Of a stretch of DNA of 64,000 nucleotides, positions 9,012-16,096 are shown one piece after another; within the stretch, counting starts at the first letter, position 1; every line of letters begins with the position of its first letter. The DNA comes from a virus. The DNA lies in the IMG/VR virus record IMGVR_UViG_3300020152_000020, positions 1-64,000 of that record; one strand, written 5' to 3'. The position numbers were made by a program, and so were the translations under genes. The notes below the pieces were generated by a model. That model saw nothing but the letters and a program-made list of their open reading frames with translations. It made no database searches and was not told the DNA's origin.

Positions 9012-9662
9012 ATGAAGGGCATCCTGATGTTGGTGGCGCAAGCCTTCTTCCAGAGCCTTATCGGTTCGATCACGGGCTGGTTCGAAAAGAAAAACGCGAA
9101 GGAAAACGAGTTCCGCATGGTCGCCCTCGAACACCAGAAAAAGTCGGTGATCGAGGCGACCAACGTTCAGATCGCCGTCGAGAAGGCGCAGGTCAACGTG
9201 AAGCCTGTGACGACGCGTGCTGAAGCTCTGAAAGCACTGGGGCTGGCTCCGGTGCTGATCTTCGCGCTCATGCTGCCGGGCTGCGGCAAAATCAGCATCA
9301 CGTCGTCCGCTGAATCGAACAAGCCTGTCATCCGAACGAAGAAGAAAGACGCGAAGCTGCTTGACGGGCCGGAGCAGTTGACGGAGCGCGAGCAGCGACT
9401 GATCCAGTACATCGGTGAACTACGAAACGGAATCGGCGAGTACAACAAGTGGGCCGTGCAGTCGAACGTGAAGAACGGGTTCCCCGCAGGTGACAGTTCG
9501 CCAGAGGGATGGGAAGTGCTCATGCCGCTCCCAACTGTCCAAGAGCCTGTGCCGCCTTCACCGACTGGACCCCCACCGCGCGCAAGCTCGCCGGGCGCTG
9601 AAGTCGTACCGCTCCCGGTCGAAGCCAAGCCTGATCCGGCAGCTAATCGGCGACCCGGCTGA
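9012..9662 (+). CDS. Spanin-like protein with internal lipobox
   Basis: 216 residues. The N-terminus is hydrophobic or amphipathic (MKGILMLVAQAFFQSLIGSI). Near residues 70-92 there is a second hydrophobic segment ending in a perfect lipobox (ALGLAPVLIFALMLPGCGK). The C-terminal 45 residues are very rich in proline (EPVPPSPTGPPPRASSPG), as in outer-membrane spanins (Rz1 type). Either the whole product is made, or a GTG in the middle of the gene starts a separate lipoprotein. The position after the holin candidate supports a lysis role. Confidence 0.55.
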   Translation: MKGILMLVAQAFFQSLIGSITGWFEKKNAKENEFRMVALEHQKKSVIEATNVQIAVEKAQVNVKPVTTRAEALKALGLAPVLIFALMLPGCGKISITSSAESNKPVIRTKKKDAKLLDGPEQLTEREQRLIQYIGELRNGIGEYNKWAVQSNVKNGFPAGDSSPEGWEVLMPLPTVQEPVPPSPTGPPPRASSPGAEVVPLPVEAKPDPAANRRPG

Positions 9663-9681
9663 AAAGAGAGCCGGGTGAACG

Positions 9682-9711
9682 AAAGCCGCGCTAATCACGC
9701 GGCTTTTTTTC
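9682..9711 (+). terminator. Intrinsic terminator closing the tail/lysis unit
   Basis: Stem AAAGCCGCG/CGCGGCTTT with seven-base loop followed by T7, 20 bp after the spanin-like gene. Confidence 0.93.
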
Positions 9712-9730
9712 TAGGCCCTCTGAGGCAAAC

Positions 9731-9991
9731 ATGGCGAAAAAGAAACGTACGCCAGTCATCAAGCCAGACCTGACGCCCAAGCCCATCACGGAATTTACGA
9801 TGGGCGAGTTGTTGCGTGAAGTGGACCGCCGCTCACTGGGTTGTTACATCTGCGTCGTCACGATCCACGAAGGTAATAAAGACGGCTGGCAATTCGTGAT
9901 TAAAGGCTCCGACATCCTCGTCGGCTCGATGGACATTGCACTGGCTCGCAGACTACAGGCCGAACGCGACATCTCCCCCGACGACGAATAA
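9731..9991 (+). CDS. Small hypothetical protein
   Basis: 86 residues, basic N-terminus (AKKKRTPVIKPD), then a mixed alpha/beta segment (LGCYICVVTIHEG) and acidic end. It lies alone between a terminator and the promoter at 10059. GAGG precedes the ATG. No family recognised. Confidence 0.6.
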   Translation: MAKKKRTPVIKPDLTPKPITEFTMGELLREVDRRSLGCYICVVTIHEGNKDGWQFVIKGSDILVGSMDIALARRLQAERDISPDDE

Positions 9992-10058
9992 ATCCGCGCT
10001 CCGCAGCACCAACCTCAGCATTTCCCGCATAGCCCGAAAAAAATATTTCACTTTGTGC

Positions 10059-10086
10059 TTGCGCTTTCATTAGCGGCTTGTACCTT
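10059..10086 (+). promoter_or_regulatory. Promoter of the 10.15-15.95 kb unit (class without operator)
   Basis: TTGCGC at 10059, 16-bp spacer, TACCTT at 10081, preceded by an A-rich tract (CCCGAAAAAAATATTT). The same -35 and spacing with an upstream A-tract recur at 60673 (TTGCGC-16-TATAAA). The transcript leader that follows carries a small hairpin and CCAACGGAG. Confidence 0.6.
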
Positions 10087-10095
10087 ATTCCTATC

Positions 10096-10149
10096 CCGGA
10101 ACCGACGATCCCTTCGCAGGGGTCAAGCCAACGGAGAGGGTAAGGCGCA
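10096..10149 (+). promoter_or_regulatory. Leader hairpin with CAACGG element
   Basis: GGAACC, then a short stem formed by GACGATCCC and GGGGTC around TTCGCA, then AAGCCAACGGAG and the ribosome site of the gene at 10150. The same order (hairpin, AAG-N-CAACG, GGAG) is found at 16040 and 60740. Confidence 0.5.
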
Positions 10150-10515
10150 ATGGCTAAGTACGTGGTGGTGACCATCGAGCAGTTCCGCGAAGTGCTCAAG
10201 GCCGACAAGGGCTGGCAGGAAACGATTGAAGCCGGAACGAAGGAATACGTTTTTCTCTGGCCGATCAAGGAATGCCCCGGCATTGTTCTCAAGGTGTACA
10301 GCAGCGTGACGCTGGCGTCCGGCGCTGGCCGCAAGCGCGGCGGCGACGCGATCCGTGTCTGCGCGATTAACACTGTGTTAAACACTGGTTATGTCCGTAT
10401 GCCCCGCGTTCATCGGGTCGAGCAGTGGCGCTACAATTTGCGTGCGCGTGTCATGCAGGCGCTCCGTGAAGCCCGGAAGCGGTACGGCTGTGTAAAGAAA
10501 GGGGTGGCTGCATGA
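10150..10515 (+). CDS. Small basic hypothetical protein
   Basis: 121 residues and the first gene after the promoter at 10059. Basic, with an Arg-rich C-terminal helix (RVMQALREARKRYGCVKKG) that could bind nucleic acid. A perfect palindrome TTAACACTGTGTTAA lies inside the gene. It overlaps the next by four bases (ATGA). No family recognised. Confidence 0.65.
   Translation: MAKYVVVTIEQFREVLKADKGWQETIEAGTKEYVFLWPIKECPGIVLKVYSSVTLASGAGRKRGGDAIRVCAINTVLNTGYVRMPRVHRVEQWRYNLRARVMQALREARKRYGCVKKGVAA
10367..10381. promoter_or_regulatory. Operator-like palindrome, perfect symmetrical copy
   Basis: TTAACACTGTGTTAA is a perfect 15-bp palindrome around one central base, inside the gene at 10150. Confidence 0.65.
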
Positions 10516-10667
10516 AGGTCTTACCAGAATGCGTGGGTGGCTGGGCGATCCGTGATCGTCGCGGTGATATTCAGGTGGTCGAGGGGAAGCACAAAACGAC
10601 CAAAGCCGCAAAGCGCGCGGCGAAAAAACAAGGTCTGAAAGGCAAGCTGTTCAACATCTTTGAGTGA
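10512..10667 (+). CDS. Very small basic protein (51 aa)
   Basis: Starts in an ATGA overlap and ends in GAGTGA, overlapping the next start. The product begins MKVLPECVGGWAIRDRRGD and continues with a Lys/Ala-rich segment (KAAKRAAKKQG). It resembles small phage proteins with one beta hairpin followed by a basic helix. Coupled translation at both ends argues it is real. Confidence 0.65.
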   Translation: MKVLPECVGGWAIRDRRGDIQVVEGKHKTTKAAKRAAKKQGLKGKLFNIFE

Positions 10668-10867
10668 CGTTGAACGAAGTTCGAGACATCCGGGAAGCGG
10701 CTACAAAGGGGCGGGGGCGAATGCGGAAAGAACACGAGTCAGTCTGGGAGTGCCTAGAACGAATCTTGCAGGCTGAAACGCTTGAGCAGGCGATGGTGAT
10801 TGCGAAAGAAGCTCTGAAGCACAAACCGAAAGATCGGCACCAGCGAAAAGGGAGTGGTCGGAAATGA
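10664..10867 (+). CDS. Small hypothetical protein
   Basis: 67 residues, GTG start in a GTGA overlap, and ATGA overlap with the next gene. Charged helical protein (REAATKGRGRMRKEHESVWE; LEQAMVIAKEALKHK), basic C-terminus. No family recognised. Confidence 0.55.
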   Translation: MTLNEVRDIREAATKGRGRMRKEHESVWECLERILQAETLEQAMVIAKEALKHKPKDRHQRKGSGRK

Positions 10868-11469
10868 CGAAGTTGCAGAACATCCTTCAACTGCTGTGCG
10901 CGTACGGGCGCGCGGAAATCCTGAACGACTTCACTCCGAATTGTTGCATTGAGTCGGCGCGGATCGCGGACATGGTGCTTACGCACTTCCGCATCCCGTC
11001 GCGTCCCCTGCCAACGACAGCAGGGGTTTTTAACAAGGCGCTGGCCGACTGGATCGCGGCGGGCGGCGATCTGCCGACGCTCACGGCGGAAAAGATGGAC
11101 GAGTTCGGCGGCTGGGTGGTGAAGATCGGCGACACTGGCGAGAAGATCGAGGGCGGGTGGGACGGGCATCTTGCTACGCTGGTCGAGGAACGGGTGCTGC
11201 TCGACCTGTCCATCGACCAAGCCAATCGCCCGGCCAAGGGTATCGAAGTGACGCCGCTGGCCGCTCCGGTCCCACCAGAGTTCGTGCGCGGCGAAGAAGC
11301 GGTGACGCTCTCCCACAAGAAGTCCGGGTGCCTGATCCGGTATCACACGCTGCACCGGATCGAATACGGCGAAACTCCGGCGTGGCGGCGACTGTCCGAC
11401 AAGCGGGTGGTCGCGGATCGAATTATCTGGCGCATGGAACGCGCCCTTGATCGGATGCTCAAGTCGTAA
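10864..11469 (+). CDS. Putative transglutaminase-like cysteine peptidase fold protein
   Basis: 201 residues. The order of features matches transglutaminase/papain-like folds: an N-terminal helix with Cys (NCCIESARIADMVLTHF), then GGWDGHLATLV containing His, then LLDLSIDQANRP containing Asp. If right, Cys (near 21), His (near 100) and Asp (near 113) would form the catalytic triad. The fold call rests on motif order only. It is in the same coupled early operon as its neighbours. A non-enzymatic relative is possible. Confidence 0.45.
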   Translation: MTKLQNILQLLCAYGRAEILNDFTPNCCIESARIADMVLTHFRIPSRPLPTTAGVFNKALADWIAAGGDLPTLTAEKMDEFGGWVVKIGDTGEKIEGGWDGHLATLVEERVLLDLSIDQANRPAKGIEVTPLAAPVPPEFVRGEEAVTLSHKKSGCLIRYHTLHRIEYGETPAWRRLSDKRVVADRIIWRMERALDRMLKS

Positions 11470-11512
11470 AAAGTTTTTTTCCTCGTCCAACGGCGAGAGG
11501 GGGTTGTACACG

Positions 11513-12022
11513 ATGGTTCGTTTACCGTTCATCCCTGTGTTCCGTTATCGAGTCAACGACTCGACGGACAGGGCGGCGAGAAATAAACGTATCTTTTTAG
11601 AGCGCGCGTCCATGTACCTTCGGGCGCTTGTTGGCGTGTTGCAGGAAGACCACGGCTACACGTGTCTGTACTTCGCGGTTGATCCTGTGGGTCGGGGTTC
11701 GGCTGGTCGAGTGACCGCGTTTTTGTATTCTGACGAGCACGGTTTTGGTGTGCGGCTCTGGGTGGTCATCGGTCGCACTAATATGTCGCGCATGGTGGAT
11801 GGGGTGTATCTCCGAATGCGTGGTGCCGTGATGCGGTGCGGTCGATCCCAGCGAGTGTCGTTCGAGTATTTGAGCGATCTGCGCGCGTTCGCTGTCACGA
11901 AACCTTACTTGTTTCTCTCACGTCAAATTCGAGACACACTTTTCAGAAGTACGCGTCCGATCAATCATCTTTTCTTCCACCCCTATGATCGCAGGGTGCG
12001 CAGACTGGCGGTGCGGGCATGA
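11513..12022 (+). CDS. Basic hypothetical protein
   Basis: 169 residues. The ATG at 11513 is preferred over upstream codons because GAGAGGGGG precedes it. Very basic, with many Arg (RNKRIFLERASMYLRALVG). Beta-rich middle. The 44-bp gap before it contains an AAAAAG-T7 stretch but no clear hairpin. Ends in an ATGA overlap with the next gene. No family recognised. Confidence 0.6.
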   Translation: MVRLPFIPVFRYRVNDSTDRAARNKRIFLERASMYLRALVGVLQEDHGYTCLYFAVDPVGRGSAGRVTAFLYSDEHGFGVRLWVVIGRTNMSRMVDGVYLRMRGAVMRCGRSQRVSFEYLSDLRAFAVTKPYLFLSRQIRDTLFRSTRPINHLFFHPYDRRVRRLAVRA

Positions 12023-12453
12023 TCTCTTGCGCGCCGCGCTTGAAGGCAAGCTCTCCCCGGCCAAACTCGAAAGGGGTCGGAAATGGGCTTGCGATTCTGA
12101 CGCCGTTTTATGTCCGTGAGATTTGGCGTCTGTACGAGGAAAAACACTGGGGCTACAGGCGAATCGCAAACGATCTGAACAAGCCTCTGGGCGCGGTTGA
12201 GCACGTCCTCAGAGGCCGGAGTTGGCGGCACTTAATGCCAGAAAAATATCAGCAAATCGGGTTCGTTGTGAATGATCGGGGGAAGTATGCAAAGATGTTT
12301 TTTGCGGAAGACCCGAATGTGTATGTGGTGATCCGTGACGGTGTCGCGTCGTCGCCTCAGTCAGATCGCACGCAACGGTTGCGTCAGGATTGGCGGCGGC
12401 TCTCAATAGCAACGCTTCGGGCGATTTATAAACGGATCATCGAAGGGAGTTGA
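12019..12453 (+). CDS. Helix-turn-helix protein
   Basis: 144 residues, basic. Residues about 31-70 (YVREIWRLYEEKHWGYRRIA, then NKPLGAVEHVLRGRSW) form a helix-turn-helix of the kind found at the ends of HNH or resolvase-type proteins, with a typical G-Y-R-R-I-A first helix and V-L-R-G at the end of the recognition helix. A DNA-binding role is likely; the target is unknown. It could be a regulator of the early operon. Confidence 0.55.
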   Translation: MISCAPRLKASSPRPNSKGVGNGLAILTPFYVREIWRLYEEKHWGYRRIANDLNKPLGAVEHVLRGRSWRHLMPEKYQQIGFVVNDRGKYAKMFFAEDPNVYVVIRDGVASSPQSDRTQRLRQDWRRLSIATLRAIYKRIIEGS

Positions 12454-12454
12454 A

Positions 12455-12745
12455 ATGCCAAGACGCCCGTGTGACACGCCGCTGAATAAGGTTCGGTGTG
12501 CGACCTGTCCGTTCAATGAAGACGGCGTGCTTTCGATCCGGCACGCCGTCGAAGAACGCTGCATGACGGTCGGGAGCCAGTTCTGCCATCACACGCATGA
12601 CCAGACTCTCTGCCGTGGGGCGCGCGATCACCAGTTGCAGATTTTTCACCGCATGGGACTTCTGGAAGAAGCTACCGACGAGTGCTGGGACAAAACGTGG
12701 TCCCTGCTGTCGGCTGGGAAAGGAGCAAATGGCAAACGAAGCTGA
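12455..12745 (+). CDS. Cys-rich protein, DUF6283-like
   Basis: 96 residues. Pattern C-x2-CPF (VRCATCPFNEDG), a His/Cys segment (SQFCHHTHDQTLCRGARDHQ) and a helical end. The CRGARD signature after a histidine pair is characteristic of a small phage family known as DUF6283. It may bind zinc or an iron-sulphur cluster. Start one base after the previous stop. Confidence 0.65.
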   Translation: MPRRPCDTPLNKVRCATCPFNEDGVLSIRHAVEERCMTVGSQFCHHTHDQTLCRGARDHQLQIFHRMGLLEEATDECWDKTWSLLSAGKGANGKRS

Positions 12746-13064
12746 GTCCGAACTGTACCCAAAGCTGTGCGAGTGCGGCGGTGAAATGGTGTACGTGCGC
12801 GATCACGGGCGGGTGTTCTCCCACTGCGCGCGCTGCACCCCGGTCGTGAAAGTGGACGTGAGCAAGCTGAACCAACCGTTCGAAGTCGGCACGGTGCGCG
12901 GGCCGTATACCTGCGGGAATGGCACCAATCCTGAAGGCGGCGTTCAGTTTCTCGTGAAGAGTGAGGGCGGGTGGGTTCCGTTCATCGAAGCGCGGCACGA
13001 AGTGGCGAAAGCTCGCCAAGCTGCGGAATCGTACGCCAAGGAAATCACAGGCAAGAAAGGATGA
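12729..13064 (+). CDS. Zinc-ribbon hypothetical protein
   Basis: 111 residues. The ATG at 12729 has AGGAG close before it and overlaps the preceding gene by 17 bp. LCECGGEMVYVRDHGRVFSH followed by CARC makes a four-cysteine zinc ribbon; the rest is mixed alpha/beta. Ends just before the operator-bearing start of the next gene. Confidence 0.6.
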   Translation: MANEAESELYPKLCECGGEMVYVRDHGRVFSHCARCTPVVKVDVSKLNQPFEVGTVRGPYTCGNGTNPEGGVQFLVKSEGGWVPFIEARHEVAKARQAAESYAKEITGKKG

Positions 13065-13075
13065 CACAGTGTCAC
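13061..13075. promoter_or_regulatory. Operator-like palindrome containing a GTG start codon
   Basis: ATGACACAGTGTCAC; the inner TGACACAGTGTCA is a perfect palindrome. The GTG start of the next gene is at bases 9-11 of the site. Confidence 0.7.
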
Positions 13076-13650
13076 AAAAAAGATGGTTCCACTACACCAC
13101 GATGTTTCACCTTCCGCGAATCATCGGTGACGGCTTGATTAAGCCTGCGACGGGCAAGGTTCCGCACCACGAACGCCCGGCTGTGTGGTTCTCGTTTCAT
13201 CCGGTCTGGGAGCAGACGTGCAACAAGATGGTCGCAAACGGCGAGTTCGGCGATCAGGACTCCACAGATCGCTACTATGGACTCGCCCGGATCGAAGTGC
13301 CGGAGACGGTCGCGTCTGTCTCTTGGATGATGTTCCGCAAGACCAGCGGCGCGACGAACGCCGAACTGGACGCGCTCGAAGTGGCGGCGCTCCGCTCCGG
13401 GTCGTCGCCTGATTACTGGCGGGTCAGCTATGAACCTGTCACGTCGGACAAATGGATCGGGATTGAATTGTACGCGAGCGCGCGCTGGTCCGTGTTCGGT
13501 GAAAGCAAATGGGTGCCGCTCAAGGACTCCATGCTCCGTGAAGAAAACATCGTCCGGCAGTTCCGTCGCCGGGATGCAAAGATCGTGGTCGCGACGCGGG
13601 ATGATTTGATCAAGATGGGCTTGATCGCTCCCGGCGACCGTGGCGTGTGA
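13069..13650 (+). CDS. Putative ADP-ribosyltransferase-fold protein
   Basis: 193 residues from the GTG inside the operator palindrome, with GAAAGGA before it. The N-terminus WFHYTTMFHLPRIIGDGLIK follows the pattern H-Y-T-x4-L-x2-I-x2-G that opens DarT-like and related ADP-ribosyltransferase folds, and ERPAVWFSFHPVWE fits the next core strand. Length is close to DarT. The catalytic Glu cannot be assigned securely. Phages use such enzymes to modify host proteins or nucleic acids, but a non-enzymatic relative is possible. Confidence 0.4.
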   Translation: MSQKRWFHYTTMFHLPRIIGDGLIKPATGKVPHHERPAVWFSFHPVWEQTCNKMVANGEFGDQDSTDRYYGLARIEVPETVASVSWMMFRKTSGATNAELDALEVAALRSGSSPDYWRVSYEPVTSDKWIGIELYASARWSVFGESKWVPLKDSMLREENIVRQFRRRDAKIVVATRDDLIKMGLIAPGDRGV

Positions 13651-13665
13651 TGAAAGGGGGTTGCA

Positions 13666-14130
13666 GTGGCTGTGCTCGAAGCGACGTATAAGGAACGGGG
13701 CACGCGCAAATATAAGCGCAAGACGAAGGTGCTACAGTTCCAGCGGCCTGAAGGGACGTTGACGCCAAACGAGATCGGCAAGCGTCTGAACATCTCCGGT
13801 GAGGCCGTCAAGCAGTGGATTTATCTGGGCCGTCTGCCCGCTGCCAAGCTCGACAACGGGTACTGGTTCGTGAAAGAAGATGACCTGAAGGTGTTTCTGT
13901 CGCGGAAGAACAATGTCGAGTTCAAGCGGCATATCGCGGGTCCGGCCAAGTCGGAGACGGTTGAATTGGCGTTCAATCGTTGGCTGCGGGAGAACAATAT
14001 CACGCTGAACCAGCAGCAGTTCGCGTTCGCTCTGCGGGTGTATAAGGCGGGCTGGGAAAAGGTGGGGGTCTTCAATGGCGACGGATCGGATTCAGCACAA
14101 CGCGTTGACGTTTCAGAAACTCAACCATAA
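13666..14130 (+). CDS. Excisionase/MerR-type helix-turn-helix protein
   Basis: 154 residues from GTG. After a basic N-terminal arm (ERGTRKYKRKTKVLQF) comes a winged helix of the excisionase type: TPNEIGKRLNISGEAVKQWI, then YLGRLPAAKLDNGYWFVKED and DLKVFL. The wing sequence L-P-A-A-K-L-x-N-G-Y-W-F is typical. Such proteins bind DNA as accessory or regulatory factors. The gene overlaps the next by 56 bp. It is one of several candidates for binding the repeated palindrome. Confidence 0.65.
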   Translation: MAVLEATYKERGTRKYKRKTKVLQFQRPEGTLTPNEIGKRLNISGEAVKQWIYLGRLPAAKLDNGYWFVKEDDLKVFLSRKNNVEFKRHIAGPAKSETVELAFNRWLRENNITLNQQQFAFALRVYKAGWEKVGVFNGDGSDSAQRVDVSETQP

Positions 14131-14326
14131 GTTCCTCGCCACGTTCGGCCAACCGCTCTCCCGGTTCTGGCCGAACCACATTGTCGGGCTGGACGTTCGA
14201 AGGCTTGACTCGCTACTGGTCAAGCCGCGCAAGGGAGAGACGACGTTCGAAGCAATCCGGCGTCAATGGGGCGACGCCGGGGTGGAGTTGATCGAATCTC
14301 TGGTCATAGGTCCGGGGGACAAATGA
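14075..14326 (+). CDS. Small hypothetical protein
   Basis: 83 residues, ATG preceded by GGGGG inside the tail of the previous gene (56-bp overlap). Contains NHIVGLDVRRLDSLLVKPRK. Ends in ATGA overlap with the next. No family recognised. Confidence 0.5.
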   Translation: MATDRIQHNALTFQKLNHKFLATFGQPLSRFWPNHIVGLDVRRLDSLLVKPRKGETTFEAIRRQWGDAGVELIESLVIGPGDK

Positions 14327-14613
14327 TACCGCGTCCAGACCAACGACCGACACACGGCATCGCGCAACTCCGGGCTGAGATCGACCGGGTGACGAAGGTG
14401 GTTCAGGCTATGTGGTACTGCGGCTGCACGCGGCAGCAGTGGGGTCCGTGGAAGCTGTACCTGAACCATTTGTGGACCGACATGCACGTTCGCGCGCGGC
14501 GCTGGAAGGAAATGACGCCTTCTGAAAAGGCGCGGCTCCGGCAGCGTGTATCGAAGTATCGAGAACGAGATCGGAAACGAGCAAGCGCAAGCGCAAAGGC
14601 AGGGGGCGCTTAA
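14323..14613 (+). CDS. Small basic hypothetical protein
   Basis: 96 residues starting in an ATGA overlap. Two Cys close together (YCGCTRQQWGPWK) and a strongly basic C-terminal helix (KARLRQRVSKYRERDRKRA). A nucleic-acid-binding role would fit but is only inferred. Confidence 0.55.
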   Translation: MIPRPDQRPTHGIAQLRAEIDRVTKVVQAMWYCGCTRQQWGPWKLYLNHLWTDMHVRARRWKEMTPSEKARLRQRVSKYRERDRKRASASAKAGGA

Positions 14614-14649
14614 TTCCCGCCATACCCTTCGGTTGAAGGAGACGGTCAC

Positions 14650-15057
14650 ATGCCAGTGCAGGAACAAACAGAAAACGCCGTGGAGCACAACGTCCGCTCC
14701 CGGCTCAAGGCGCTACGGGACGAAAAGACTCACGCGCTGGAACGGATCAAGCAAATCGACGAGCAGATCGACTTGCTCCAAGGTCTGCTCCCCGGTTCGC
14801 TTTTCCCGCCGCCGCCCGCTGGGTCCGGCAAGCCCGCCAAGCTGGAACTTCAGAACGTGTCGATGAAGGACGGCGTGATCCGCACGCTGCTGTACACGGG
14901 CAAGAAAATGCGGGCCGAAGACATCGAGTCGATGATGCTCGCGCACGGCTTCAAGAAAACGAAGGCGATGTCCGCGTCGATGAAGGCGCTGCTGTCGATG
15001 CTCGCGCTGAAGGGCATCATTCTGCGCTCTGATCGCGGGCTGTACGAGGCGAAGTAA
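14650..15057 (+). CDS. Coiled-coil plus winged-helix (HARE-HTH-like) protein
   Basis: 135 residues, GAAGGAGA before the ATG. Residues 15-48 form a coiled coil (ALERIKQIDEQIDLLQGLL); then a Pro-rich hinge; residues 70-135 form a winged helix (MKDGVIRTLLYTGKKMRAED, then SMKALLSMLALKGIILRSDR and GLYEAK) like the HARE-HTH domain. Probably a small DNA-binding regulator acting as a dimer. Confidence 0.55.
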   Translation: MPVQEQTENAVEHNVRSRLKALRDEKTHALERIKQIDEQIDLLQGLLPGSLFPPPPAGSGKPAKLELQNVSMKDGVIRTLLYTGKKMRAEDIESMMLAHGFKKTKAMSASMKALLSMLALKGIILRSDRGLYEAK

Positions 15058-15068
15058 ACCAGTCGCGT

Positions 15069-15101
15069 GAGCGCGGGCAGGCGTGTGGCTTGTCCGCGCT
15101 C
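15069..15101 (+). other. Long hairpin between genes
   Basis: GAGCGCGG pairs with CCGCGCTC around a partly paired interior. It lies between two genes and lacks a good T-run, so attenuation or mRNA processing is more likely than termination. Confidence 0.4.
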
Positions 15102-15124
15102 CCGGCATTTTGAGGGAGACGGTG

Positions 15125-15946
15125 ATGCTCATGGAACTGTCCGAAATCGACGTGCTGATTGCGTCGGCCAAACGGGAAAAGGCCACGTATGAAGTCAGGA
15201 AACTACAAGGGGAACTGGAAGCTCTAAGAATGGACCAGCGCCGGGATCGGGACGCGCTGAAGGCCATCGCCGACAAAGTGCTGCCGTTCGAAGCCCGGAA
15301 AAAGACCTTCGAGGGCAAGAAAAAAGAACTTGAGGCGCTACGCGAGTTCGTGCCGGACGCCAAGTTCGAAGACGCGATGAAGTCCCTCGACGATCTGATC
15401 GCGGAGCAGGAACTTGAAATCGAAGTCGTGGACACGGATCGCATAAACCTGTCGCTCGCCGTGGAGAACCGCGAGAAGGAACTGGCGGTGCTCGAATCGA
15501 AGTTGCTCGATTACCGCGAGCGCGAGCACGCTCCGCTCCCCGTGGTTCAGCCGACGCCGGAGTTGACCGAAGACGATGCCGACGCGCAACTCAAGTATCA
15601 CGCTGCTGAGGTTGGACTCGTGAAGCTGATGACCGGAAAGAAGCTCACGTTTTACGGCGGGCTGAAGTCGCGCGGGTCCGCACAGGCTCTGCAAACGTTT
15701 ACGGCGAAGACGCTTCAGCTACGGAAGTGCGAGTGGTTTAACGGACGCGACGACATGGATCGTCTGGTCCAGTCGATCGCGAACGGCGGCGTTGATTGCT
15801 TTGTCCAGTTCACCCAAATGTCGAACCACTGCCCTCACGTTCTCCGGGCGTGCCGGGACCGAAGTGTCCCCGTGGTTCTGCTCACGTCGCCCGGCAAGGC
15901 GCAGGTGCTCAAAGGAATCGCGGAAGCGCAGGGCTTAAAGTGGTAA
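15125..15946 (+). CDS. Coiled-coil protein with DUF2325-like C-terminal domain
   Basis: 273 residues; the ATG at 15125 has GAGGGAGA in front. Residues 1-140 are a long Lys/Glu-rich coiled coil. The C-terminal 110 residues contain CEWFNGRDDMDRLVQSIANG, VDCFVQFTQMSNHC and RSVPVVLLTSPG, the Rossmann-like pattern of DUF2325 (a strand, a helix, and a final strand of pure hydrophobic residues). The family is often found with regulatory proteins. Last gene before a terminator. Confidence 0.5.
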   Translation: MLMELSEIDVLIASAKREKATYEVRKLQGELEALRMDQRRDRDALKAIADKVLPFEARKKTFEGKKKELEALREFVPDAKFEDAMKSLDDLIAEQELEIEVVDTDRINLSLAVENREKELAVLESKLLDYREREHAPLPVVQPTPELTEDDADAQLKYHAAEVGLVKLMTGKKLTFYGGLKSRGSAQALQTFTAKTLQLRKCEWFNGRDDMDRLVQSIANGGVDCFVQFTQMSNHCPHVLRACRDRSVPVVLLTSPGKAQVLKGIAEAQGLKW

Positions 15947-15978
15947 TTTAACCCCCGTCACACGCCTGAGTTAGCCAG

Positions 15979-16004
15979 AAATCCCGCGTTATGCGGGATT
16001 TTTT
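15979..16004 (+). terminator. Intrinsic terminator
   Basis: AAATCCCGC/GCGGGATTT stem with a five-base loop and T-run. The next promoter's -35 box starts four bases downstream. Confidence 0.9.
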
Positions 16005-16007
16005 GTT

Positions 16008-16036
16008 TTGACATTGTGTTAACCGCGCGGTATTGT
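16008..16036 (+). promoter_or_regulatory. Promoter overlapping an operator palindrome
   Basis: TTGACA at 16008 is both a perfect -35 box and the left part of TTGACATTGTGTTAA (16008-16022); 17-bp spacer; -10 TATTGT at 16031. It drives the genes from 16097. A protein bound to the palindrome would block polymerase. Confidence 0.8.
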
Positions 16037-16043
16037 TCTGTCA

Positions 16044-16090
16044 TCGGAACCAGATGCCCCCGAAGGGGCAAAGACAACGATAACGGAGAT
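16044..16090 (+). promoter_or_regulatory. Leader hairpin with CAACG element
   Basis: Stem TGCCCC/GGGGCA with loop CGAA followed by AAGACAACGATAACGGAG, the ribosome site of the gene at 16097. It matches the leader architecture at 10096 and 60740. Confidence 0.55.
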
Positions 16091-16096
16091 CACAAA

